Shown: positions 25,180 to 36,615, counted from the stretch's first letter. The stretch is 64,000 nt of DNA from Stenotrophomonas indicatrix (GCA_041545745.1 CP168152.1:1238001-1302000); one strand, 5' to 3'. Translations and numbers: made by a program. The notes: a model not told the origin generated them from the sequence alone.

Positions 25180-27237
25180 TCACCCCACCTTGCGCAGGAA
25201 TTCCTCGGCCTCCATCGGCCGTCCAAGGTGGTAGCCCTGCAGCTGGTCGCAGCCCAGCTCGCTCAGGTAATCGCGCTGGGCCTGGGTCTCCACGCCCTCG
25301 GCCACCACCTGCAACTGCAGGGTACGGCCCAGCGCGATGATCGAGGATACGATGGCGGAATCTTCGTCATTGCGTTCAAGGTCATGCACGAACGCCCGGT
25401 CGATCTTCAGCTCGGTGGCCGGCATGCGCTTGAGGTACAGCAGGCTGGAATACCCGGTACCGAAATCATCGATGGCGATGTGCACGCCCATCGCGGTCAG
25501 GTCGTTGAGGATCGCCAGGCTGGCCTCGACATCCTTCATCGCCGTGGTTTCGGTGATCTCCAGGGTCAGCCGCGCCGGGTCGATGCGGTGCCGCTCCAGC
25601 ACCGAGCGCACGCTTTCCAGCAGGGCCGGCGAGGCGAACTGCAGCGGCGACAGGTTCACCGCCATCGTCCAGTCGCTGTGCCCGCCGTCATGCCAGGCCC
25701 GCAGCTGCGCGCAGGCCTGGTCCAGCACCCAGTCGCCGATCGGCAGGATCAGGCCGCTGCGCTCGGCGATGGGAATGAACACGTCCGGTGCCAGCAGCCC
25801 CAGCTCCGGATGCTGCCAGCGCAGCAGCGCCTCGGCGCCGGTGGCGGGCGCATCAGCGGCCGGGAATTTCGGCTGGTAGTGCAGCAGCAGCTCATTGCGC
25901 GCGATTGCCTTGCGCAGGTCCTGCAGCAGCCGCAGCTGGCGGTTGGCGCTGAGCTGCATCGAGGGGATGAAGAAGGTATAGCCGTTCCGGCCGGTTTCCT
26001 TGGTGTGGTACATCGCGGCGTCGGCATGTGCCATCAACTCGCGTTCGTCGCCGGCATCGTCCGGATACAGGGCAATGCCCAGGCTGGCGGTGACCTGCAG
26101 TTCCGCCGCATCCAGCACGAACGGTTCGCTGGCCGCCGCGATCACCCGTTCGGCGACCACCGCCGCATCGTCAGGCGCATCAATGGCCAGCACGATCACG
26201 AACTCGTCGCCACCGAGGCGGGCGAGGGTGTCCTGCGGCCGCAGCTGCGCCCCCACGCGATGGGCCACCGCGACCAGCAGGCGATCGCCCAGCTGGTGGC
26301 CATAGGCATCGTTGACGGCCTTGAAACCGTCCAGGTCGCAGAACATCACCGCCACCGACTGCTGGTGGCGTCGCGCCTTCTCGATGGCCTGCTCGATCCG
26401 GTCCTGCAGCAGCATGCGGTTCGGCAGCTGGGTCAGCGGATCGTGCAGCGCGGCCTGGATGAGCTTGTCGTTGGCGCGCGCCAGTGAGTCGGCCAGCAGA
26501 CCGGTGCGCACGCGCATCTGGCGGTCGAACAGCGAGGCCACCAGGGCGATGCCCAGCGTGGCCAGGGTGGTCACGATCACCAGCACTGCCAGCCAGCGCG
26601 GATCGATGCCGCCGCTGCCGATGGCGCCGCAGACGCTGCCTGCCGGGAAGCGCGCGGCGGCCATGCCGGTGTAGTGCATGCCGACGATGGCCAGGCCCAT
26701 CACCAGCGACGCCAGTATCCGCAGGCGCACCGTGTTGCGTTGCTCTACGCGCAGCCGGAAGGCGATCCACAGCGCTGCACCGGCGGCACCGATGGCCACC
26801 GCGATCGACACGGCGAACCAGCCGGGGTGGTAATCGATGCCGGGCTCCATCCGCATGGCGGCCATGCCCAGGTAGTGCATGGCCGCGATACCCAGTCCCA
26901 TCAGCACCGCACCGGCGGCCAGCCGCTGCAGCGGCAGGCTGGGCCGCGACACCAGCCACAGCGCATAGGCCGACGCGCCGATCGATACGGCCAGCGAGTA
27001 CAGGGTGATCGCCAGGTCGTAACCGACTGGAATCGGCAGCCTGAAGGCCAGCATCGCGATGAAGTGCATCGACCAGATGCCCAGACCCATCGCGGCAGCA
27101 CCGCCGGCCAGCCACCAGCGGGCGACCCGGCCCTCGGCCGTGGCCAGGCGTCCGGCCATGTCGAGTGCGGTATACGATGCCAGGATCGCCACCAGCAGCG
27201 AGATGGCGACCAGGCTCTGACTGTAACTACCAGTCAT
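25180..27237 (-). CDS. MHYT-GGDEF-EAL cyclic-di-GMP signalling protein
   Basis: A 685-residue inner-membrane protein. The first ~245 residues form a seven-helix MHYT sensor with three diagnostic motifs (WSMHFIAM, AMHYLGMA, GMHYTGMA), proposed in the family to bind a metal that senses a diatomic gas. A GGDEF domain follows with the active-site motif RLGGDEF, then an EAL domain with EALLRW, EITETTAM and DDFGTGYSSL. Both catalytic motifs look intact, so it may make and degrade c-di-GMP. The ATG at 27237 begins MTGSYSQSL; the ribosome-binding site is weak. It is divergent from radA. Confidence 0.92.
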   Translation of the reverse strand: MTGSYSQSLVAISLLVAILASYTALDMAGRLATAEGRVARWWLAGGAAAMGLGIWSMHFIAMLAFRLPIPVGYDLAITLYSLAVSIGASAYALWLVSRPSLPLQRLAAGAVLMGLGIAAMHYLGMAAMRMEPGIDYHPGWFAVSIAVAIGAAGAALWIAFRLRVEQRNTVRLRILASLVMGLAIVGMHYTGMAAARFPAGSVCGAIGSGGIDPRWLAVLVIVTTLATLGIALVASLFDRQMRVRTGLLADSLARANDKLIQAALHDPLTQLPNRMLLQDRIEQAIEKARRHQQSVAVMFCDLDGFKAVNDAYGHQLGDRLLVAVAHRVGAQLRPQDTLARLGGDEFVIVLAIDAPDDAAVVAERVIAAASEPFVLDAAELQVTASLGIALYPDDAGDERELMAHADAAMYHTKETGRNGYTFFIPSMQLSANRQLRLLQDLRKAIARNELLLHYQPKFPAADAPATGAEALLRWQHPELGLLAPDVFIPIAERSGLILPIGDWVLDQACAQLRAWHDGGHSDWTMAVNLSPLQFASPALLESVRSVLERHRIDPARLTLEITETTAMKDVEASLAILNDLTAMGVHIAIDDFGTGYSSLLYLKRMPATELKIDRAFVHDLERNDEDSAIVSSIIALGRTLQLQVVAEGVETQAQRDYLSELGCDQLQGYHLGRPMEAEEFLRKVG

Positions 27238-27385
27238 GTTGAATCCAGAGGGGGAGGGAGGGGCGCCCGCAAGGCGCACGCCCGCCACCGCTATCGGCAC
27301 CAACGGGTGGGACTTGAGTGGTCGCAGCAGCTGCGACCCGGCTCGGCTATCCTGCCACGCTCGTTGCCCCTGCAGGAAATTCCCG

Positions 27386-28762
<1,377 letters not shown>

Positions 28763-28895
28763 CCGGAGTCGGGTCCATGCTCGGACCTGCAGATTCAGCC
28801 GACGGCACAGCAGCGCTCAGCCAGCCTGTGCTAGTTTTCCCGGCTCGACGAAGTCGCCCCCTGGCGCCTTTACGTGGCAAGGAGTAATCGTTTAC

Positions 28896-30752
28896 ATGCA
28901 GGACCCGATGTTCAGCACCCCCGCCGCCGAAATCCGCCGCGCCGGGGTCGATCTCAATGGACTGATGACGGTGCTGGGCAAGCACCTGTATTCCACGCCA
29001 ATGGTGGCGCTGCGCGAGCTTGTGCAGAACGCGCATGATTCGATCATCCGTCGCCGTATCGAGCAGCCCGGCATCCAGAGCGTGTCGCGCATCGACGTGC
29101 AGGTCGATGTCGCCGCCGGCGTGCTGCGCATCACCGATACCGGTGCCGGCCTGACCCGGCAGGAAATCCACGATTACCTGGCCACGGTCGGTGTCGGCTA
29201 CACCCGGGGCCTGCGCCAGGACGGCGAGGACGATGAAGGCCTGATCGGCATGTTCGGCCTGGGTTTCCTGTCGGCCTTCGTATTGGCGCGCCGTGTCAGC
29301 GTGCGTACCACCTCCTACCAGTCACCAGAGCTGGGCCACCTGTACCTGTCCAGCAATGCCGAGCAGTACACCGTCAGCGAAGTGCCGGCGCGCGCGATCG
29401 GCACCGAGGTCGAGCTGGAGCTGCATCCGGACTTCCTGCCGCTGGCCAACGAAGCGCGCCTGCACGAGGTGCTGGGCCGCTACTGCGCGCTGCTGTCCGA
29501 GCCGATCTTCATCGGTGCGGCGACCGCCGCGATCAATCCCGAACCGCCGCCGTGGCGCGGGCAGGGTGGCGTCGTCCTGCATCCGGTGCAGGCACGCCGC
29601 CAGGCGCAGCAGTTCGCGGCCCGTTTCGAACACGATTTCGAGCCCATCGTGACGATGCCGCTGCAGTCCGATGGCAGCAGCGACGCCGTCGGCATGCTCT
29701 GGGTACAGGACGGTGCCACCTATGGCACCAGCGACAACCGCAACCTCTCGGTGTTCGTGCGCGGCATGCTGCTGGACGACGACGCGCGCGACCTGCTACC
29801 GCCGTGGGCCGGCTTCATCGGCGGAGTGATCGAATCGTCGAAGCTGACCCCGACCGCCAGCCGCGAGGATCTGCAGCGCGATGACCATTACCGCGCCGTG
29901 CAGCACGCCCTGCTGGAAGCGCTGATCGATGGCCTGGCCGATGTCGCGCGGCAGCAGCCCGAAGCCTGGCGCCGCGTGCTCAGCCGCCACAATGAAGCCC
30001 TGCTCGGCGCGGCGCTGTGCGATGAGCGCCTGTTCGACCTGCTGCTGGAACACGTGCGCGTGCCGACTTCGCAGGGTGACCTGCCGGCCAGCGCGTTGCC
30101 GGCGCGCGGCGCAGTGCATGTGATCCTCGACAACGGTGGTGGCTTCGAGGAAATGCTGTTCCGCGCGATGGGCGTGCCGGTCGCGCATGGTCATCGCTAC
30201 GCAGTGGTGCCGTTCCTGCGACGCTGGGCCCAGGCCAAGGGCCTGCGCCTGGTCGAACTGGGTACCGAGCAGGGCAACCGCGCACTGTTCCGCACCGACG
30301 ACAGCCTTGATGATGCGCAGCTGACCTGGCTGCGCGAACACCTGGGCGATGGCGAACAGCTGCTGCCCGCGCGGTTCAGCCCCGAGGCGCTGCCGGTGGT
30401 GGTGGTGCCCGACCGCGAGGCCGAACTGAAGCAGCGCCTGGAAGACGACGAGAACGACAAGCGCGTATCGATGGCCGCATTGCGGCTGGCGCGCCAGTTC
30501 ACCGCGCGCATCGAGGCGCGTGCGCCGTCGCGGCTGTACCTCAACCTGGACAATCCAGCGGTGCAGGCGTTGCTGCAGGCCCAGCGCGAGGGCCACCCGC
30601 AGGCCGGGGCGGCCGCGCGCCTGCTGCGCTCTCTGAAGATCATCGTGTCCGCACAGGGCCGGCCGCTGCAGCAGAGCGCGGCGACGCCGGGACCCGATCT
30701 CAATGGTGCATTTACCGATATTGCCGGTGCCCTGCAGCAGATGCTGCGCTGA
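28896..30752 (+). CDS. HSP90-family (HtpG-related) ATPase
   Basis: A 618-residue protein with a clear GHKL ATP site: the N-box ALRELVQNAHDSI, ITDTGAGLTRQEI (ATP-binding Asp/Gly), and the lid/Gly motif GLIGMFGLGFLSAFV. The middle domain carries a conserved-looking segment (SSKLTPTASREDLQRD) comparable to HtpG's catalytic-loop region. Overall identity to classical HtpG looks low, so it is better called an HSP90-family paralogue. An AAGGAG ribosome-binding site precedes the start. It lies 51 bases upstream of a TPR-type protein with which it is probably co-transcribed. Confidence 0.88.
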   Translation: MQDPMFSTPAAEIRRAGVDLNGLMTVLGKHLYSTPMVALRELVQNAHDSIIRRRIEQPGIQSVSRIDVQVDVAAGVLRITDTGAGLTRQEIHDYLATVGVGYTRGLRQDGEDDEGLIGMFGLGFLSAFVLARRVSVRTTSYQSPELGHLYLSSNAEQYTVSEVPARAIGTEVELELHPDFLPLANEARLHEVLGRYCALLSEPIFIGAATAAINPEPPPWRGQGGVVLHPVQARRQAQQFAARFEHDFEPIVTMPLQSDGSSDAVGMLWVQDGATYGTSDNRNLSVFVRGMLLDDDARDLLPPWAGFIGGVIESSKLTPTASREDLQRDDHYRAVQHALLEALIDGLADVARQQPEAWRRVLSRHNEALLGAALCDERLFDLLLEHVRVPTSQGDLPASALPARGAVHVILDNGGGFEEMLFRAMGVPVAHGHRYAVVPFLRRWAQAKGLRLVELGTEQGNRALFRTDDSLDDAQLTWLREHLGDGEQLLPARFSPEALPVVVVPDREAELKQRLEDDENDKRVSMAALRLARQFTARIEARAPSRLYLNLDNPAVQALLQAQREGHPQAGAAARLLRSLKIIVSAQGRPLQQSAATPGPDLNGAFTDIAGALQQMLR

Positions 30753-30803
30753 GCACCGCTACTCCCTCTCATCCAGCCTTCGCTAGACAGGAGCATTACC
30801 CCC

Positions 30804-33110
30804 ATGGATATCTGGAACTGGGTCGAAAAACTGCAGGAAGACCTGCGCCAGGCAGGCCAGGCGCAGAACGCCCACCTGCTGACCCGCCTTGCCGATGAAG
30901 TCAGTGAACTGCAGGTCGACCGTGTCGATGCACTGCTGCCCGAAGCGCGCGCGCTGGGCAAGGCGCTGGACAACCCCTGGGTCGACGTCTACGTCGGCCA
31001 TTGGGCGCTGCGCAACCGCGTCGGCAACCGCGTCGAAGGTGAAAGCGCGCTGGGCGAGTCGGTGGCGCTGTTCGAGCGCGCACACCGTGCCGATACCCTG
31101 GACTGCCCGCAGTCGATCTGCGTCACCCAGGACCTTGCCGCCTGCTACGGCAACATCGATGGTCCGGGCTGGGTGCCCGAGCGCATCGAGGTCTGCGATG
31201 AGACGCTGGGCCGCATCGACCCGAGCTGGGCCTGCTTCCAGTGCCTGAGCTGCGAAAAGGCCGACGCGCTGCTGGACGACGGCCGCGGCCAGGACGCGCT
31301 GGATTACCTGCAGGTGCAGGCGGCGGCGATCCAGGCGCGCGGCAAGGAAGTGTTCGACAGCTTCCCGGAAATGCAGATCAAGATCCTTCTGGCCAGCGGC
31401 CGCGCGGCGGAGGCGCTGGCACTGATCGAGCAGCGTGAGGCCGAAGTAGCCGCCGCAGGCGAATACGAGCCGGCCAACTGCACGGTGCCGCGCCGGCTGT
31501 CCAAGGCCTGGGCGCTGGCCCAGCTGGGGCGTGATGAAGAGGCGCTGCAGCAGCTGGTGCCCTGGAGCGAGCTCACACCGAACCACTGGCGGCTGTGGGC
31601 CAATACCGCGTCAACGCTGTGCAGTCGTGATGGCGAACGCAACACCTGGGATCTGGGTACGCGCTTCAACACCATCATCGAGCACTTCGCCGCTGTCGGC
31701 GCGCATCGCCTGGTGATCGAGATCGCTGCATTGAGCCTGGAACTGGCCCTGCAGCGCGGTGCGCGCTGGGTGGCACAGCGGCAGCTCGGCCTGGCCCGCA
31801 CCCATCTGGTGCAGCTGCGGCAGGACCGTGGCGCTGCCGCACTGGTGGCTGGATTGGCGGCACGGATCGAGGCGCTGCCGGAAATGGCACCGCTGCCGGT
31901 GCCTGCCGAGGAACTGCTGGCGTGGCTGCAGGCGCAGGGGGAACAGAACCAGTCGCGCGATCCCGAGCGTGAAGCGCAGTGGCTGCTGCAGGCGCACGCC
32001 GAGCGGCCGGACGACGGCGCGCTGGCCGAGGTGGCCGCCTCGGCGCTGCACGCCTGTGGCGCCAAGACCGAAGCGCAGGCGCTGCTGTGGGACTTCGTGC
32101 GCGGCCACGCGCAGGAAGACGGCGCGGCGGCCTACACGCTGATGCGTTGGCTGGCCGAGCAGGGCGATGACGATGGCCTGCGCAGGCTGGCCGCGACCTA
32201 CCGCGACAGCGTGCCGGTGTTCGCGCACTGGTGCGAGGTGCAGCGCGCACGGCGCGCGTCCGACTGGCCGGCGCTGGAGCAGGCCGCGCAGGCGCTGCTG
32301 GCGTTGTCGCCGGAGTCGAACGGTGCACGCGGGACGCTTGCCCGCATGTACATGGAGACCGGCCGCTTCAGCGAGGCACAGGCCTGCTATGCGCAGCTGG
32401 TGGAGCTGCTGGAAGAGCCCAACGCCGCGCACTGGGATCACATGAGTGCGGCCAGCGCGGCGCTCGACTGGGATGCGGTGCGCCGCTCGGCAGCAGCGAT
32501 CGGCATGGAACTGTCCAGCCAGCAGGGCGTGGTCGAAGAGCCGTGGGGCTGGGTGATCATCCGTAGCGAAGAAGGCGGCGAACCGATGGAGTACTACGCC
32601 CGCCGCAGCGGCCCGGTGACCGCGCGCATCGTCGAGAACGCACCGGCCAACCGTGCGCAGCAGGTGGGTGACTGGGTGGTGTTCGACGCCGGCTTGGTGC
32701 ACCCCGCGCCAGAGGATGAAGCGGAGCGCGAGCACTTCATTCCGACCTATGCGCAGGTGCACGTGCTTGAGCGGGGTGGTTTCGCGCGCAGCTGGCTGGT
32801 CGACGGCGCGCACCCGGGTGAGGAGGCGTGGAACGCTTTCGTGGAAGCGGCCGAGGCACAGGGCTGGAAGGTGTGGGCGCACAGCCGTGCGGACTACACC
32901 GTGACCGATCCGGACGCGGAAGACGGCACGCTGCCGGGTCTGCTGTTCACTGTCGCGCAGCCGCAGGATCACGCGCCGCTGGCACTGCATCGATTCCTGC
33001 AGCAGGCGACGGCGGATTGGGCGCACCCGCACTGCTGGCTGCGCCTGGCCGAGGCCTGCGACCAGGACCGCCAGCCGCACCTGGACGCGATCGAGCGGTA
33101 CGGGCTGTAA
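30804..33110 (+). CDS. Large TPR-type helical-repeat protein paired with the HSP90-family ATPase
   Basis: A 768-residue soluble protein. Residues ~1-540 are helical repeats of TPR type (for example RLSKAWALAQLGRDEEALQQ and ARMYMETGRFSEAQACYAQL). The last ~200 residues form a different domain, rich in Trp and acidic residues, opening EEPWGWVIIRSEEGGEP. There is a Cys pair in WACFQCLSCEKAD near residue 147. No signal peptide or membrane segment is present. It sits 51 bases after the HSP90-family gene with a CAGGAG ribosome-binding site. TPR proteins are the classic HSP90 co-chaperones, so a chaperone/adaptor pair is a reasonable inference; no client is indicated. Confidence 0.78.
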   Translation: MDIWNWVEKLQEDLRQAGQAQNAHLLTRLADEVSELQVDRVDALLPEARALGKALDNPWVDVYVGHWALRNRVGNRVEGESALGESVALFERAHRADTLDCPQSICVTQDLAACYGNIDGPGWVPERIEVCDETLGRIDPSWACFQCLSCEKADALLDDGRGQDALDYLQVQAAAIQARGKEVFDSFPEMQIKILLASGRAAEALALIEQREAEVAAAGEYEPANCTVPRRLSKAWALAQLGRDEEALQQLVPWSELTPNHWRLWANTASTLCSRDGERNTWDLGTRFNTIIEHFAAVGAHRLVIEIAALSLELALQRGARWVAQRQLGLARTHLVQLRQDRGAAALVAGLAARIEALPEMAPLPVPAEELLAWLQAQGEQNQSRDPEREAQWLLQAHAERPDDGALAEVAASALHACGAKTEAQALLWDFVRGHAQEDGAAAYTLMRWLAEQGDDDGLRRLAATYRDSVPVFAHWCEVQRARRASDWPALEQAAQALLALSPESNGARGTLARMYMETGRFSEAQACYAQLVELLEEPNAAHWDHMSAASAALDWDAVRRSAAAIGMELSSQQGVVEEPWGWVIIRSEEGGEPMEYYARRSGPVTARIVENAPANRAQQVGDWVVFDAGLVHPAPEDEAEREHFIPTYAQVHVLERGGFARSWLVDGAHPGEEAWNAFVEAAEAQGWKVWAHSRADYTVTDPDAEDGTLPGLLFTVAQPQDHAPLALHRFLQQATADWAHPHCWLRLAEACDQDRQPHLDAIERYGL

Positions 33111-33122
33111 TTCGCCGACATC

Positions 33123-33190
33123 GGGGTTGCCGGCCGCTGGTCGGCAACCCCATGGAATCACGCGTTGCCGGCCAGCGGCCGGCACGACCG
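33123..33190. repeat. Inverted pair of GTAG-type palindromes
   Basis: GGGTTGCCGGCCGCTGGTCG (from about 33123) and GTTGCCGGCCAGCGGCCGGC (from about 33164) share the core of the SMAG units elsewhere in the window, though the leading GTAG is altered. They lie between the TPR gene and the small exported-protein gene. Confidence 0.7.
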
Positions 33191-33205
33191 CCAGGGAATT
33201 GGAAC

Positions 33206-33670
33206 ATGCGGAAGACAGGGATGTGGGTGATCATCGGCCTGCTGCTGGCTCCCACCGTGCAGGCCGCGCCAGCCTGCCAGCAACCGGCCGACGTGGCGCG
33301 CGCCTTCTTCGAAGCGACCATCGGCAAGGGCGACCTGCTGGAGCCGCCGCAGGCACTGGTCAGCGCGGCGTTTGCCAAGGCGTTGCACGGTGAGCGCGCC
33401 TGCCAGGTGCGCGAAGAGGGCATCTGCACGCTCGATTCCGATCCGTGGCTGGACGCTCAGGACGGGGAGATCGACAGTCCGGTGCGCTACAGCTGGAAGC
33501 AGGCCTCGGCCACGGCCGGCCAGGTCGAAATGCGCTATCCGGTCTGGAGCAAGGCCTACGTAACCCGTCTGCCGATGGTGCGAAAAGGGGAGGGCTGCTG
33601 GCAGGTCGACGACATCCTCACCAACAGCGGCCGCTCGGTGCGGAAGATCCTGGCCCAGCCGGTGCCCTGA
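33206..33670 (+). CDS. Small exported protein of unknown function
   Basis: A 154-residue protein with a cleavable signal peptide (MWVIIGLLLAPTVQA, cut before APACQQ). The mature part starts with a helix (ADVARAFFEATIGKGDLL) and contains several Cys residues (CQQ, CQVREEGIC, GCWQVDD) suited to periplasmic disulphides. The pattern of a helix followed by a small beta sheet resembles DUF3828-type proteins, but I am not certain. It is flanked on both sides by GTAG repeats and has no operon partner. Confidence 0.7.
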   Translation: MRKTGMWVIIGLLLAPTVQAAPACQQPADVARAFFEATIGKGDLLEPPQALVSAAFAKALHGERACQVREEGICTLDSDPWLDAQDGEIDSPVRYSWKQASATAGQVEMRYPVWSKAYVTRLPMVRKGEGCWQVDDILTNSGRSVRKILAQPVP

Positions 33671-33674
33671 AGGC

Positions 33675-33735
33675 GGTAGTGCCGGCCGCTGGCCGGCAAC
33701 CGGGATGCAGTAGATCCACGCCATGCGTGGATGGG
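33675..33735. repeat. Paired GTAG (SMAG-type) palindromes, same composite as at 25118
   Basis: GGTAGTGCCGGCCGCTGGCC is followed by GTAGATCCACGCCATGCGTG, five bases after the preceding stop codon. The second unit matches that at 25145-25170. Confidence 0.85.
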
Positions 33736-33743
33736 GTCACCGC

Positions 33744-34538
33744 TCAGCGCGAATGCCCGAACACCAGCTCGATCACGAACTGGCTGCCGAAGAACGCCAG
33801 CAGCAGCAACAACATCGCCGTCAACGTCCAGTGCACCGCCTTCGTGCCGCGCCATCCATAGCGGCGGCGGCCGATCAGCAGCACGCCGAACACGATCCAC
33901 GACAGCACGCTCAGCACGGTCTTGTGCACCAGCTTCTGCGCCAGCAGGTCGTCGACGAACAGCACGCCGGTGACCAGGGTCAGGGTCAGCAGCGCGAAGC
34001 CGACGGTGATCACCCGGAACAGCAGCGATTCAAGGTCGGCCATCGGCGGCAGCGCACGCAGCCACGGACGGAATTCACGGCGGCGCAGCGCACGCTCCTG
34101 CAGCCACAGCATGATCGCCAGCAGCGCAGCGATGCTCAACGTGGCGTAGGCCAGCAGCGCCAACCAGGCGTGGCTGGCCAGGCGCCAACCCAGCAGCTTG
34201 CTCGGTTCGTGGCCGTAGCCGTGGTAGACCAGCAGCAGCAGCGCGGCCAGCGGGAACACCACCACGCCCAATGTGGACATGCGCCCGCGCGCGCCCACCA
34301 GCGAGGTCAGCCACGCCATTCCCAGGCCTACCAGCGACAACGCGGCGAAGAAGTGCATGTCCGGTCCACCGGTCGTGCGCATCGCCACCAGCACGTGGTA
34401 GCCGCCATGCAGCAGCATCGCCGGCAGCGCAGGCCACAGCCACACAGGTGAGGTCACCCCGTCGTTGCGACCAAGGGCGCGCACCAGCAGGGCGCTGGCG
34501 GCCAAGTAGAGCAGGACGGCGATGAGAACGATTGTCAT
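33744..34538 (-). CDS. ypjD: YpjD/CcsA-like cytochrome c assembly family inner-membrane protein
   Basis: A 264-residue protein with about eight transmembrane helices and the family's sequence logic: LHGGYHVLVA in the second helix, SHAWLALLAYATL in the middle and LVHKTVLSVLSWIVFG near the end. Family members (E. coli YpjD, related to CcsA/CcmF haem handlers) are often encoded directly divergent from ffh, as here. The haem role is inferred from the family; its true substrate is unknown. Confidence 0.85.
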   Translation of the reverse strand: MTIVLIAVLLYLAASALLVRALGRNDGVTSPVWLWPALPAMLLHGGYHVLVAMRTTGGPDMHFFAALSLVGLGMAWLTSLVGARGRMSTLGVVVFPLAALLLLVYHGYGHEPSKLLGWRLASHAWLALLAYATLSIAALLAIMLWLQERALRRREFRPWLRALPPMADLESLLFRVITVGFALLTLTLVTGVLFVDDLLAQKLVHKTVLSVLSWIVFGVLLIGRRRYGWRGTKAVHWTLTAMLLLLLAFFGSQFVIELVFGHSR

Positions 34539-34660
34539 CGTTGAAGTTTCGCATACCCCCGGGGTGCTGGCGACGGGCCTGGCGTCGCAGTCCGGGGAGC
34601 GCGGTGGACCCGTTATACTGTGGGCCTTATTGTCCCCCGCTTTCAGACAGGTTGCGCCGC

Positions 34661-36037
34661 ATGTTCGAGTCCCTGACCCAGCGCCTTTCCGGCACCATCG
34701 AGCGCCTGCGCGGCCGTGGCCGCCTGACCGAAGAGAACATCCGCGAGGCGACCCGCGAGGTCCGCATCGCGCTGCTCGAAGCCGACGTCGCGCTGCCGGT
34801 GGTGCAGGCCCTTATCGAGCGCATCAAGGTGCGTGCGGTCGGCCAGGAAGTGCTGAAGTCGCTGACCCCGGGCCAGGCCCTGATCAAGGTCGTGCGCGAC
34901 GAGCTGACCGCGGTGATGGGCGCCGAAGCCAGCGACCTGAACCTCAACGTTCCCGCTCCGGCCATCATCCTGATGGCGGGCCTGCAGGGTGCCGGCAAGA
35001 CCACCACGGTCGGCAAGCTGGCCAAGCACCTGAAGGAAAAGCGCAAGAAGAAGGTGATGGTGGTCTCGGCCGACGTCTACCGTCCGGCGGCGATCGAGCA
35101 GCTGAAGACGTTGGCCGACCAGGTGGGCGTGCTGTTCTTCCCGTCCAGCGCCGACCAGAAACCGGAGGCCATCGTCCGCGCCGCGATCGACGATGCACGC
35201 AGGTCGTTCGTCGACGTGCTGCTGGTCGATACCGCCGGCCGCCTGGCCATCGACGAAGCGATGATGGCCGAGATCAAGGCCCTGCACGCCGCGGTCAACC
35301 CGGCTGAAACGTTGTTCGTGGTCGACGCCATGACCGGCCAGGACGCGGCCAACACCGCCAAGGCCTTCGGCGATGCACTGCCGCTGACCGGCGTGGTGCT
35401 GACCAAGACCGACGGTGACGCCCGTGGCGGCGCGGCGCTGAGCGTGCGCTACATCACCGGCAAGCCGATCAAGTTCGTCGGTGTCAGCGAAAAGCCGGAA
35501 GGCCTGGATGTCTTCCACCCGGACCGTATCGCCAGCCGCATTCTCGACATGGGCGACGTGCTGTCGCTGGTCGAGCAGGTCGAGCAGCAGGTCGACAAGG
35601 ACAAGGCGCAGAAGCTGGCCGAGAAGGTCGCCAAGGGCAAGAAGTTCGATCTGAACGACATGCGCGACCAGCTCGAGCAGATGCAGAACATGGGCGGCAT
35701 CGGCGGCCTGATGGACAAGCTGCCGGGCCTGGGCCAGATTCCCGAGCACCTCAAGCAGCAGGTCAGCCAGGGCAAGGAAGTGCCGCGCATGATCGCCATC
35801 ATCGGCTCGATGACCAAGAAGGAACGGCGCAACCCGAACCTGCTCAATGGCTCGCGTCGCGCCCGTATCGCCAAGGGCTCGGGCGTGACCCCGGCCGACG
35901 TCAACAAGCTCATGAAGCAGTACATGCAGATGGAAAAGATGATGAGCAAGATGGCCGGCGGCGGCATGAAGGGCATGATGCGCAGCATGAAGGGCATGAT
36001 GGGCGCCATGGGCGGCCGTGGCATGCCGTTCCGCTGA
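34661..36037 (+). CDS. ffh: Signal recognition particle protein (GTPase)
   Basis: A 458-residue protein. An N domain is followed by a G domain with GLQGAGKTTT, DTAGR, TKTDGDARGG, and then a Met-rich M domain (MQMEKMMSKMAGGGMKGMM) for signal-sequence and 4.5S RNA binding. With FtsY it targets inner-membrane proteins co-translationally. The start at MFESLTQRLSG is the family N-terminus. In many gammaproteobacteria ffh is followed closely by rpsP-rimM-trmD-rplS; here four genes intervene. Confidence 0.98.
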   Translation: MFESLTQRLSGTIERLRGRGRLTEENIREATREVRIALLEADVALPVVQALIERIKVRAVGQEVLKSLTPGQALIKVVRDELTAVMGAEASDLNLNVPAPAIILMAGLQGAGKTTTVGKLAKHLKEKRKKKVMVVSADVYRPAAIEQLKTLADQVGVLFFPSSADQKPEAIVRAAIDDARRSFVDVLLVDTAGRLAIDEAMMAEIKALHAAVNPAETLFVVDAMTGQDAANTAKAFGDALPLTGVVLTKTDGDARGGAALSVRYITGKPIKFVGVSEKPEGLDVFHPDRIASRILDMGDVLSLVEQVEQQVDKDKAQKLAEKVAKGKKFDLNDMRDQLEQMQNMGGIGGLMDKLPGLGQIPEHLKQQVSQGKEVPRMIAIIGSMTKKERRNPNLLNGSRRARIAKGSGVTPADVNKLMKQYMQMEKMMSKMAGGGMKGMMRSMKGMMGAMGGRGMPFR

Positions 36038-36092
36038 GCGCGCGCTGTATCGAACGCTTGAACAACCCGCGGAATAAATCAAAGGAATGTGC

Positions 36093-36527
36093 ATGAACAA
36101 GTCGATCGTGGTGATGGCGCTGGCCCTGGGGCTGGTTGCCTGCAAGGACGACACCTCCGTGTCGCAGAAGGCCGGTAGTGCCATCAGTGGTACCGCTGCC
36201 GATTTCGTCGCCGGGCTGGGCGAGGGCGTGGACAAGCGTATGAACGTGACGCTGCAGACCGATCCAGGCCTGGCCGCGCAGGGCCTTACCGTCACCCTCG
36301 GCAAGAGCCGTGGCATGGGCTCCAAGGACGCAGCGGTCTACGTGGTGGCCGACAAGGCCTTCAAGGGCAAGCTGGTGGCGCGTGCACTGGATGCCGAGGG
36401 CACCGAGATCGGCCGCGCCAGCGCCGAGGAAGAGTTCGCCGCTGATGACGCGCGCTATGTGACGTTCAAGTTCAATGAAGAAATGGACAGCCAGCTGGTC
36501 CGCACCTACGCGGTGTCTGCACGCTGA
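36093..36527 (+). CDS. Small lipoprotein of unknown function
   Basis: A 144-residue protein. The signal peptide ends in a lipobox ([10 protein letters not shown]) with the acylated Cys at about residue 18. The mature part has an Ala/Gly helix ([18 protein letters not shown]) and an alpha/beta body. An AAAGGA ribosome-binding site spaced 6 bases from the ATG at 36093 decides the start over the ATG at 36087. No known domain is recognised. It lies between ffh and the nitronate monooxygenase. Confidence 0.75.
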   Translation: MNKSIVVMALALGLVACKDDTSVSQKAGSAISGTAADFVAGLGEGVDKRMNVTLQTDPGLAAQGLTVTLGKSRGMGSKDAAVYVVADKAFKGKLVARALDAEGTEIGRASAEEEFAADDARYVTFKFNEEMDSQLVRTYAVSAR

Positions 36528-36615
36528 GCAACGCGGGAGCGGATCGCCCAACGCGACGCTCCCGTCCACAATGTCTGGCGTATGCTGGCAGCGACTCCTC
36601 CCACAGGTGCGTCGC

